The position numbers and the translations under genes were made by a program. A stretch of DNA of 15,637 bases. Origin: Pavlovales sp. CCMP2436 (lineage: Eukaryota > Haptophyta > Pavlovophyceae > Pavlovales). The stretch lies in assembly GCA_026770615.1 (NCBI GenBank), contig MU631865.1, positions 21,880 to 37,516 of the forward strand. The letters are read 5' to 3'. The notes below the pieces were generated by a model that did not search any database, was not told the DNA's origin, and was given only the letters and a program-made list of their open reading frames with translations. Of this stretch, positions 1-7,649 are shown in pieces (the stretch's first letter is position 1; every line of letters starts with the position of its first letter).

Positions 1-64
<64 letters not shown>
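1..64. repeat. Poly-G run at window start
   Basis: The first 64 bases are all G. A pure homopolymer of this length at the very edge is most easily explained as a read or assembly artefact or a contig end. Nothing functional is claimed. The following 44 bases, read on the minus strand, are the start of the intron that leaves the neighbouring exon. Confidence 0.9.
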
Positions 65-65
<1 letters not shown>

Positions 66-108
66 TTAGTTGTAGAATATGGTCCCCTAGCCCCCGCCCT
101 CGCCCTAC
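65..108 (-). other. Start of intron leaving the window
   Basis: Read on the minus strand, this begins GTAGGG and continues with G-rich six-base units (complement CCCTAG, CCCTCG, CCCTAC). It has the same six-base periodic texture as synthetase introns 3 and 7. It ends in the poly-G run. Confidence 0.5.
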
Positions 109-941
109 CTGCACGCGCGTCCAGCGGAAGGCGAACGCGTGCTCGAGAAAGTATTTCGCCATCCGCGGCTGGGTCACCATCCAGAAGATGACGAAGAGGT
201 GGCAGCTAAGCCACAGCAGCGGGAGCGTCTGCACGTTTTTGATCCGGTTGAAGTCGCGCTGTAGCCTCTCGAGCACGGACGGCGCCTCAGGCGCGGGGCA
301 CTTGTTCTTGCCCACGAGGAGAGGCTCGAGGTGGTGCCCGAGGTGCACGTTGCGGTCGTCTTTTTGCTGCCGAACACATCGATGCAGGCTTGCTTCGACT
401 TGTCGTTGTTGTCCTGCTGCACGGCCGCGACGAGCCCAGGGAACTCAGGGTCGGGGATGGGGCGATGCCACGGGGGCGTCTCATGCAAGATACGCACCAG
501 CCGGCCGGGTATAGAATGGTCGCACTTCCTCCGGAGTGTCTCCGCCGTCCACTCCTTGAACCTGCCCGAGTCCTTAGCTGACGTCTTGAACGTGTGCTCC
601 TCCTCCTCATCTGTCATCGCCGCATCTCCCTCATCGTCGCTGTCCACCCCCATCTCCAGACCGGGGTGGGGGTCCACCTCGTCAGCATCGTCCGCCTCGT
701 CGGCAGCGAGCGCGTTGAGTACGCCCTGGGCACTCGGCGTGTCCGACGCGTCCTCGTCCACGACGATGTGCCTCGGGGCCTTGCCGGCCGTGCGCAGCTC
801 GTCAGCCTCGGACACGGGCTCGAGCGGCGGATCCTTGGACGGCGGGTACAGGCTGAAGAGGGGCAACCGCTGATCGGGTGATGTGATCGCTGAGGGCCGC
901 CACCACACGACATCCTTGCGCGCGTCGCGCCGTACCTCGTG
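109..941 (-). CDS. Unrecognised acidic protein, internal exon with one frame break
   Basis: I do not recognise this protein. The minus strand is open from about 941 to 366 and encodes a Pro-rich start (WWRPSAITSPDQ), a strongly acidic central part (VDSDDEGDAAMTDEEEE) and a basic/aromatic segment (IPGRLVRILHETPPWHRPIP). At the run of five T at 361-365 (AAAAAG on the coding strand) the sensible frame moves by one. It then stays open for 84 more codons (DDRNVHLGHHLEPLLVGK onward), including a hydrophobic stretch LPLLWLSCHLFVIFW that could be a membrane helix. The exon ends at 109 with a good donor (CAG|GTAGGG). Upstream, an AG at 942-943 (CACAATAG) could be the acceptor, and no convincing ATG lies in frame, so this is probably an internal exon. 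The frame break may be a base missing from the assembly or a real lesion. Confidence 0.5.
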
Positions 942-969
942 CTATTGTGACAAGCGATCTTAATGTACG

Positions 970-1021
970 TACCACATTAAAGCTTTATGTGTGTGGTATT
1001 AGGAAAATCCTTAATGTGGTA
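970..1021. repeat. 11-bp inverted repeat, hairpin potential
   Basis: TACCACATTAA at 970-980 is perfectly complementary to TTAATGTGGTA at 1011-1021, with a 30-base loop. It sits in an AT-rich pocket between the minus-strand exon and the larger inverted-repeat element. It could be a small element terminus or a chance palindrome. The rest of 945-1042 shows no gene. Confidence 0.55.
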
Positions 1022-1348
1022 TTGGCATGAAGTCCCCGCGGGCCGCGGTCGGCTTTGGTGCGCAGGCCGCGGGAGCGTCCACTCACGCGGTCGGTCGGCG
1101 CAGGCTCGCTGCAGGGCGGTGGTGGCGGCGAGCGGCGGCCGCGAGCCCCTGGCGCCCTCGGGGAGAGTCTTTGGCGGCCCGCCCCCGCTGACGGCCGCCA
1201 TCGCGCGCCCGCGCTCGCCGACGGCCCGCGCTCGGCCTTGCGCTAGTTCGGGCCGCTGTCGCGCCGCTCGCGCCACCCGCGCATGCTCGCGCTCACCCTC
1301 CTCGTCGCGGCCACGAAGGCCGACCGGCCGCGCCTCTAGCAGCAGCCG

Positions 1349-1897
1349 GTGGGGACGCCTAACGCGTACCACGACCTCCTCCTCGCCGACGCTGACGACT
1401 ACGTGGTGTGCGTCGACATCCTTGGCGACCAGGAGGAGCAGGCGGAGGATGACTTCTGCTTCGACCAGGACGCGACCGTCATGGACAGGCTGCGCCGCGA
1501 CGTGGCGGACTTTGCGGCCGCCCCCCTCGCGCAGGGGACGCCCGCGGACCTCGCCAACCGCCCCAGGTGCTGCAAGCGCAGGGACTGCATCTTCAGCCTG
1601 CTGAACATGCGCGGGACTGAGGTGCGCGACCGGACCCTCGAGATCTACGTGCGCGCTCTGGAGAACCGCGCCAAGCAGCGCGTAGAGGCTCGCCGGTCGA
1701 GCGCCGGGTGGCCGTCGATCTCGCTCGTCGGCACGAACTGCGGGTCGGCGGCCGGCGCGAGGATGTGCTGCGCGAGCAGGAGCGCCACCTTCCACGCGGC
1801 CCCTCCTCCGCTGAAGGCCGCCTCCCCGAGCTCCGACGCGGCCGCGTCAACGACCACGTCCTTCTTCTTCGACTTCCTTGCCTTCTTCGACGTGTGA
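1349..1897 (+). CDS. Hypothetical ORF inside inverted-repeat element (plus strand)
   Basis: This frame is open for 182 codons from ATG-less context (first codon GTG at 1349). The first two thirds look protein-like: acidic DYVVCVDILGDQEEQ, then DATVMDRLRRDVADFAAAP, then a Cys-containing piece RCCKRRDCIFSLLNMRGTEV with charged helix-like residues after it. Beyond about position 1690 the translation becomes low-complexity and is probably not coding. The Cys-rich segment faintly resembles N-terminal parts of some algal transposon proteins, but I cannot assign a family. It is most likely a fragment carried by the element. Confidence 0.3.
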   Translation: MGTPNAYHDLLLADADDYVVCVDILGDQEEQAEDDFCFDQDATVMDRLRRDVADFAAAPLAQGTPADLANRPRCCKRRDCIFSLLNMRGTEVRDRTLEIYVRALENRAKQRVEARRSSAGWPSISLVGTNCGSAAGARMCCASRSATFHAAPPPLKAASPSSDAAASTTTSFFFDFLAFFDV

Positions 1898-1976
1898 CTG
1901 TTGGGCGCCACGCGATCATTGTCGCCGCCGCCGCCGTCGTCGCCCAAGTCGCCGCCGTCGTCGTCCTGGCTGGCCA
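1645..1976 (-). CDS. Hypothetical ORF inside inverted-repeat element (minus strand)
   Basis: The frame opens at ATG 1976 with an acidic, glycine-rich start (MASQDDDGGDLGDDGGGG). A lysine-rich stretch, KKARKSKKK, follows and could be a nuclear localisation signal. A helix-like segment, WKVALLLAQHILAP, comes next, and the frame stops at 1645-1647. It overlaps the plus-strand frame tail to tail, so the two cannot both be coding over their whole lengths. The composition is plausible for the N-terminus of a DNA-binding or transposon protein, but no family is recognised. Confidence 0.3.
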
Positions 1977-2006
1977 TCTCCGTCCCTTCTGGCGTCACGC
2001 CTGGGC

Positions 2007-2300
2007 GAGCGCTAGGCCGAGCGCGGCCGGCGCGGGCGCGCGAAGCGCGGCTTCAGGAGGAGGAGGGACGCCCAGGAACCTTGCCGAGGGCGGATCAAAG
2101 GCTCGCGACCGCAGCCCGTCACCGCCGCCGCGCCGCCACCGTTTGGGCGCGAAAGGCGAGCGCCAGGCCGAGCGTGGGCCGTCGGCGAGCGCGGGCGCGC
2201 GAGGCGCGGCTGTCAGCGGGGGCGGGCCGCCAAAGACCCTCCCCGAGGGCGCCAGGGGCTCGCAGCCACCGCTCGCCGCCACCACCGCCCTGCAGCGAGC
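2007..2300 (+). repeat. Two degenerate direct repeats, unit ~150 bp
   Basis: The block starting at about 2007 (GCGAGCGCTAGGCCGAGCGC) recurs at about 2157 (GCGAGCGCCAGGCCGAGCGT). Both continue through GCGGGCGCGCGA.GCGCGGCT, a G-rich stretch, GCCGAGGGCG or CCCGAGGGCG, and GGCTCGCGACCGCAG or GGCTCGCAGCCACCG. The second copy forms part of the right inverted arm. The first is more diverged and has small indels. Confidence 0.5.
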
Positions 2301-2362
2301 CTGCGCCGACTGACCACGTGGGCCAACGGCTCCCGCGGCCTGCACCCCAAAGCCGACCGCGG

Positions 2363-2735
2363 GGCTATTTAATATTGAATAAAAAGCCGGCCGCGGGAGC
2401 TCGTTTCGGCCCGTGTGCGCACAAGGGAAGCAGCCGCAGCGCTAGTGATTTTAAAGCGCGGCGGCCAATTGACAGCTTGTTGGACGAGGTAGCTGGGCTC
2501 AAGCATGCGGCCGCTGAGCCCACGGTCCATCACCAGCACCCGGCTGAAGGCCAGCCCACCCGGGTTGCAGACGGAGTAGGCCCATCGGAATTCCTGATGA
2601 TAGGAAATCTCGATCGGAAATGGCGAACTTGCTAAGAACAGACTCTTAGGATTTACCACCACGGCGCTGCGGCACCCAGGGAGCAGCAGCGACAGTGGTA
2701 CAGCAGCTGGCCGATCTCGACGTGCACCCACACCT
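2363..2735. other. Non-coding stretch upstream of repeat-protein gene
   Basis: It begins with an AT-rich patch (CTATTTAATATTGAATAAAA at 2364-2383) that could hold promoter elements for the downstream plus-strand gene. The rest is mixed-composition sequence without a credible frame. No RNA gene or strong hairpin was seen apart from a 5-bp TTCCT/AGGAA stem near 2591-2606. Confidence 0.4.
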
Positions 2736-4460
2736 ATGACGCCCACGCTTGCGGCCGGGATGCTGAGGGAGCCGCGGGCGCAGGCTGCGCCGCAGCAGTG
2801 GGTGCAGGCGGGCGAGCCTTCGCACACATCGATCCGGGCGCAGGCCGCGCTACAGCGGCGAACAAAGGTGATCGAGCAGCGAGTGCAGACGAGGGCGTCG
2901 GCCGGGGCGCGGAGGGAGCCGCTGTCCAAGTCGACTCGGGCGCAGGGCGCACCGCAGTGGCAAGTCGAATCGGCCGAGCAGTGCGCGCAGATGCGGGCGC
3001 AGGTTAGGCAGATCAAGGGCTCGCCGGCGGACAGCCTGCCCGCCGCCGTCCTCGCGCGTGTGGACTCTCGCTCGCCGGCGAGGACGCACCTGGACACGGC
3101 TCTGCGCATACTGCCCCAGCCGGCACTGTCCCCGTCGGCACTGCCCAAGCCGGCGTCTCGCCGGCCTTCGCAGCCGGCTTCGCGCCAGTACGCGACCCAA
3201 CGACCGCCGACCCCGCGCGTGCTCGTCCCGAGGTCCGCCGCGAAGAGCCCACGGTCGCCGACTCCGCGCGCGCCCGCCTCGAGGCCCACGAGCACCAGGC
3301 GGCCAACTCATCGCGTGCAGCGGCCTCCGAACAGCCCCAGGCCGCTCAATCCGGTGCTCAAGCAGAAGCAGACGCCGTCACCGAGCCCGCTAGGGCAGCT
3401 GCTCGGCCTGCTACTCGACACCTTCCCTGTGCTCATCCACTGCTTCCCGACAGTCGTGGTGCACGCGCTGCGCCGCACGCAAGTACCTGAACTCGCGCCC
3501 GAGCCCGAGCCCGAGCCCGAGCCTGAGCCCGAGCCCGAGCCTGAGCCTGAACCCGAGCCCACGCTCAAGCTCGAGGCTGCGCCTGCGCCCGATTTCAAGC
3601 CCGAGCCCGAGCCCGAGCTGCTCAAGCCTGAGCCCAAGCCCAAGCCCGAGCCCGAGCCCAAGCCCGAGCCCGAGCCTGAACCCGAGCTCGCGTTCAAGCT
3701 CGCGGCTGCGCCCGCGCCCGCGCACGCGCTCGAGCCTGAGCTCGCGCCCAAGCCCAAGCCCAAGCCAAAACCCAAGCCCGAGCTGAAGCCGCCGCACCCG
3801 TCGGTCCTCGCACCCAAGCCCTCGCCGAAGCCGCCACCCGAGCCCGGGCCCACGCCCAGACCCGAGCCGAAACCGAAACCGGAGTTTTCCACGAAGATCT
3901 TCGTGAAGACACCGCACCCGCCCGTCCTCGCACCAAAGCCCTCGCCGAAGCCGCCACCCGAGCCCGGGCCCACGCCCAGACCCGAGCCGAAACCGAAACC
4001 GGAGTTTTCCACGAAGATCTTCGTGAAGACGCCGCACCCGCCCGTCCTCGCACCCAAGCCCTCGCCGAAGCCGCCACCCGAGCCCGAGCCCGAGCCGAAG
4101 CCGAAACGCACTGAGTCTGAACGCGAGTATGATTGGACGGACGGTGCGGGCTTTTTCGCGAAAAACCGGTTCGTGTCTTCCCGCGCAGCGTCCGGGTCGG
4201 AGGCGGATTCCGAGGTGGATTCCGATGCGACAGATTTCGATACCGAGGCGGAGGCGGAGCTGGAGCGGATTAGCCGGGTGGAGATTTTCGTGCAGAAGCG
4301 GAGACCATCAATCCGCCCAGAGGATGAGCGCGTACCCGAGGCGGAGGTCGAGCGCGTGAGCGGTATCGAAATCTATCTGCCGACGAGACGCCTTTTCGGC
4401 GTGCCCAGGCCAGATGAGCGCACACGCGGCATCGAGATTTTCATGCCCAGGCCACATTGA
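2736..4460 (+). CDS. Pro/Glu/Lys-rich tandem-repeat protein, function unknown
   Basis: This is an uninterrupted 574-codon frame, and I do not recognise its function. Residues 1-110 are Gln/Ala/Arg-rich with a loose repeat of [16 protein letters not shown] and RAQGAPQW. Residues 110-215 are Ser/Pro/Arg-rich. About 219-245 is a hydrophobic stretch ([21 protein letters not shown]) that might be a membrane or buried helix. Residues 255-350 are Pro-Glu then Pro-Lys dipeptide runs coded by GAGCCC/AAGCCC hexamers. Residues 351-457 are two full 40-residue repeats and a partial third. The acidic C-terminal third carries short motifs [22 protein letters not shown] and IEIFMPRPH, the last at the extreme C-terminus. 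The start used is the first ATG in frame after the upstream stops. The IEIF motifs recur inside and outside the proline-rich repeats, which argues for genuine coding. An extracellular, cell-wall or scaffold role is possible but unproven. Confidence 0.65.
   Translation: MTPTLAAGMLREPRAQAAPQQWVQAGEPSHTSIRAQAALQRRTKVIEQRVQTRASAGARREPLSKSTRAQGAPQWQVESAEQCAQMRAQVRQIKGSPADSLPAAVLARVDSRSPARTHLDTALRILPQPALSPSALPKPASRRPSQPASRQYATQRPPTPRVLVPRSAAKSPRSPTPRAPASRPTSTRRPTHRVQRPPNSPRPLNPVLKQKQTPSPSPLGQLLGLLLDTFPVLIHCFPTVVVHALRRTQVPELAPEPEPEPEPEPEPEPEPEPEPTLKLEAAPAPDFKPEPEPELLKPEPKPKPEPEPKPEPEPEPELAFKLAAAPAPAHALEPELAPKPKPKPKPKPELKPPHPSVLAPKPSPKPPPEPGPTPRPEPKPKPEFSTKIFVKTPHPPVLAPKPSPKPPPEPGPTPRPEPKPKPEFSTKIFVKTPHPPVLAPKPSPKPPPEPEPEPKPKRTESEREYDWTDGAGFFAKNRFVSSRAASGSEADSEVDSDATDFDTEAEAELERISRVEIFVQKRRPSIRPEDERVPEAEVERVSGIEIYLPTRRLFGVPRPDERTRGIEIFMPRPH
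3498..3780 (+). repeat. Coding GAGCCC/AAGCCC hexanucleotide tract
   Basis: The tract consists of near-continuous six-base units GAGCCC, GAGCCT, GAACCC and AAGCCC, interrupted by three short non-repeat patches (such as 3561-3597). In frame it reads Pro-Glu and Pro-Lys dipeptides. The third-position and Glu/Lys changes show partial decay of a once purer array. Confidence 0.8.
3786..4104 (+). repeat. 120-bp (40-residue) in-frame tandem repeats
   Basis: Unit 1 is 3786-3905, unit 2 is 3906-4025 and a partial unit 3 is 4026 to about 4104. Each unit reads approximately [20 protein letters not shown] followed by [20 protein letters not shown]. The second halves of units 1 and 2 are identical at the DNA level, indicating recent duplication or homogenisation. 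Unit 3 replaces the second half with [11 protein letters not shown]. Confidence 0.9.
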
Positions 4461-4752
4461 TGGAGTAAAGCAGGTCGTGGGCCAACCCTGGGTATCCCGT
4501 CTACATCCTCGTTAATCAGTAATCTCGCCTCGAAATATTTTTATATCCGTGAGCCCGAAGTGAAATTATTATTTTAATTAAGTTTAGAATGATTTTCCGT
4601 GTTCCTGTACAATCGGCAAAAAGAAAACTGGGCGCAGCATCGCACTGCCTGGCTGCTGTGCGCGCGCGGCGGCAGGCTGTCCGCGGCAGGACGGGGCAGT
4701 CAGCAGTGCTGCCTGGCTATCGCTGGTTCGCTCCCCTCGAAATAATTAAAAA
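4461..4752 (+). promoter_or_regulatory. Intergenic spacer: 3' flank and presumed synthetase promoter
   Basis: The spacer separates two plus-strand genes. It has an AT-rich block at about 4530-4590 (with TATTTTTATAT at 4536-4546, a possible TATA-like element) and a GC-rich block with two copies of CTGCCTGGCT (near 4646 and 4710). It ends with AATAATTAAAAA immediately before ATG 4753. No gene is seen. Promoter assignment is by position only. Confidence 0.35.
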
Positions 4753-6789
4753 ATGAGAGAGCACGCTTGGCGTCCAACCCGAGACGTAGAGTTTCGCGCC
4801 ATGCCGACGATCGCTGTGCCTGCGCGCGTGGCCAAGAATGCGTGGGTGAGCAAGATGTCGATATACAAGGCCATGCACGAGAAGTCGCTCAAGAGCCCCG
4901 AGGCCTTCTTCGGCGCCGAGGCCAAGAAGTTCCTCGCGTGGATGCACCCTTTCGAGGCGGTGGTCTCGGGCGGCTTCGCCGAGGGCGACGTCGCGTGGTT
5001 CAGCGGCGGGCAGCTCAACGTGAGCACTAACTGCCTCGACCGCCACCCGCCCGACCGCACGGCCATCATCTGGGAGGGCGACGAGACGACAGATGTGCGG
5101 CATGTGACGTACGGAGAGGCGCTGCGCGAGGTGTGCCGTATGGCCAACGCGCTCAAGGCGGCGGGCGTGCAGCGTGGCGACCACGTGGCCATCTACATGC
5201 CGATGGTACCCGAGGCAGCCTTTGCGATGCTCGCGTGCGCGCGCATCGGCGCGGTGCACTCGGTCGTCTTCGCCGGCTTCTCGGCAGAGGCGCTGCGCGC
5301 GCGCATCATCGACGCGCGCTGCAAGGTGGTCATCACGGCCGACCAGGGGCTGCGCGCGGGCAAGGTGATTTCGCTCAAGGCGACTGTGGACGAGGCGCTG
5401 CACCACAACGGCTGCGCCTGCGTGAGCAAGGTATTCGTCCACCGGCGCACTGGCCGCGCGGTCGAGATGAAGGAGCACCGCGACGAATACCTCGACGAGG
5501 CCATGGCGAGCCAGCGGCCCGTGTGCCCCGCGGTGCCGATGGAGGCGGAGGACCCGCTCTTTCTGCTCTACACCTCGGGCTCGACGGGCAAGCCCAAGGG
5601 CGTGATGCACACGTGCGCGGGCTACCTGCTGTGGGCCGCCATGACGCACTACTACGTGTTCGACTACCACGTGGGCGATGTGTACGCGTGCGTGGCGGAC
5701 GTGGGCTGGGTGACCGGCCACTCGTACATCGTCTACGGGCCGCTGGCCAACGGCGGCACGACCTTCATGTTCGAGTCGCTGCCCACCTACCCCGATGCGG
5801 GCCGGTACTGGGACATGGTCGAGCGGCATAAGATCACGCAGTTCTACACCGCACCGACGGCCGTGCGCGCGCTGATGAAGTACGGCGACGGGCCGGTCAA
5901 GAAGTACGACCGTTCCTCGCTGCGCGTGCTGGGCAGCGTGGGCGAGCCGATTAATCCAGAGGCTTGGAAGTGGTACTCGCATTTGTTGGTGTTGTTCTTC
6001 TTATGATTACTATCTTATTCTTGTTTTTGTATTTGTTGCATGTTTGTTGTCGCTGCTGCTGCTGCTGTTTTTTTGGTTGGATCCGTTCTATTTGTATATT
6101 TTCAGTGTAGTTTATGTAGTTCGATTTGAGTTTTAGCTCTAGTTCGATCGTGCTTGTCATTTTGAATGTGGTTGTTTTCATGCACGTTCTGAGCGATGGT
6201 CTGATCGTTCTCAGGTATTTCGAGGTGGTCGGCGACTCGCAGTGTGCGATCGTGGACACCTTCTGGCAGACCGAGACGGGTGGGCACATGCTCACCGGCC
6301 TGGCGGGATGCACGCCGATGAAGCCGGGCGCGGCGTCCTTCCCCTTCTTCGGCGTGGCGCCCATCGTGCTCGACCCAGCCACCGGTGCGTGCAGCAATTT
6401 GCACTTTTCAAGTTTAGGACAACAACAATATTCACCATGAAGTAATAGCAGCAATGAAAAAAACTGCAATGCCCATGAAAATAACTATAATAATGATGTT
6501 AATAATAATAATAATAATAATAATACTAATTTAGGGGCTGTGCTCGAGGGGAACGGCGTGGAGGGCGTGCTCGCCATCCAGAACTCCTGGCCAGGCATGT
6601 CTGTCATTTCCCCTACCCTCCCCTTTTTTTAAGATAAAAAGGAAGCTTACTCTTGCTATCCATTCGTTACGACCGTGCATATCACGCTCCGTCTAGCCCA
6701 AACCCTAGCCCAAGCCCAAGCCCGAGCTCTAGCCCAACTCTGTCAGGCATGTCACGTTCTATCCACGAGCGTTTGTAAGAATTTTAATG

Positions 6790-6822
<33 letters not shown>

Positions 6823-7490
6823 TAATGTCAATTTAAATACTAGGACTACGAATACTAATACTAATAATAATGCTAATAAGAACAACAGCAACAACAATAA
6901 TAATAAATCAATCAGGCATGTCGCGTTCTATCTACGGCGACCACCAGCGCTACCTGGAGACGTACATGAAACCCTACCCCGGCTTCTACTTCACGGGCGA
7001 TGGCTGCCGCCGCGACGAGGACGGGTACTGTTCTTCTTCTTCGTTTTTAAATAAAGTTCTTTTAACGGCTGCTGCTCTTCTTCCTCCTCTTCTTCTTCGT
7101 TTATGTCTGGCAGCGTGTTGTTTTTGTTCTCATGTCTATTTTTTTTTAAATAAAATAAATTATTCATCTTAGGTACTACTGGATCACCGGACGCGTGGAC
7201 GACGTGCTGAACGTGTCAGGCCATCGCCTGGGGACTGCGGAGATCGAGTCGGCGCTGGTGATGCACCCGGCCTGCGTCGAGGCGGCCGTGGTGGGCGTGC
7301 CGCACGACATCAAGGTGCGCCACACACACACGCACACACACCCCTCCCCCCCTCCCCCCCCCACACACACAAGGCAATAAGGTGCGACACACGCACACGC
7401 ACACACACATTTCCTATCACCTACTCATGTATACCCTTCAGAATCTCTATTCTTATCCCAATATATGTGTGCTTTACACTCACATATATC

Positions 7491-7521
<31 letters not shown>

Positions 7522-7547
7522 TATATATATGTATATATATATATATA

Positions 7548-7589
<42 letters not shown>

Positions 7590-7606
7590 ACCACTCACCC
7601 CCCCCT

Positions 7607-7649
<43 letters not shown>

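Larger units (their letters stand above)
1043..2362. mobile_element. Foldback/TIR element with ~200-bp inverted arms
   Basis: The left arm (about 1043-1244) and the reverse complement of the right arm (about 2160-2362) align over roughly 200 bases. Both begin CCGCGGTCGGCTTTGG at the outside and share long identical blocks such as GTCGGCGCAGGCTCGCTGCA; identity is perhaps 85-90% by eye. The arms enclose about 0.9 kb. Such long terminal inverted repeats are typical of foldback or non-autonomous DNA transposons. No transposase motif was identified and no target-site duplication is obvious. The right arm is preceded by a degenerate direct copy (about 2007-2157), so that side looks like a tandem pair. 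Confidence 0.6.

Noticed and set aside
977..1795. 272-codon minus-strand frame through the left inverted arm
   Set aside because: It runs through the inverted repeat and reads as the antisense of the better plus-strand frame. No protein-like features.
2369..3295. 308-codon minus-strand frame with many Cys, antisense to the repeat protein
   Set aside because: It has no recognisable domain, and it overlaps the plus-strand frame whose motif pattern is better supported. Cys codons here are complements of Gln/Ala-rich repeats.
3308..4111. Gly/Ser-rich minus-strand frame
   Set aside because: It is the complement of the GAGCCC coding tract; low-complexity shadow.
4717..5982. 421-codon minus-strand frame antisense to ACS exon 1
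   Set aside because: His/Arg/Val-rich composition typical of antisense to GC-rich coding sequence. ACS on the plus strand is certain.
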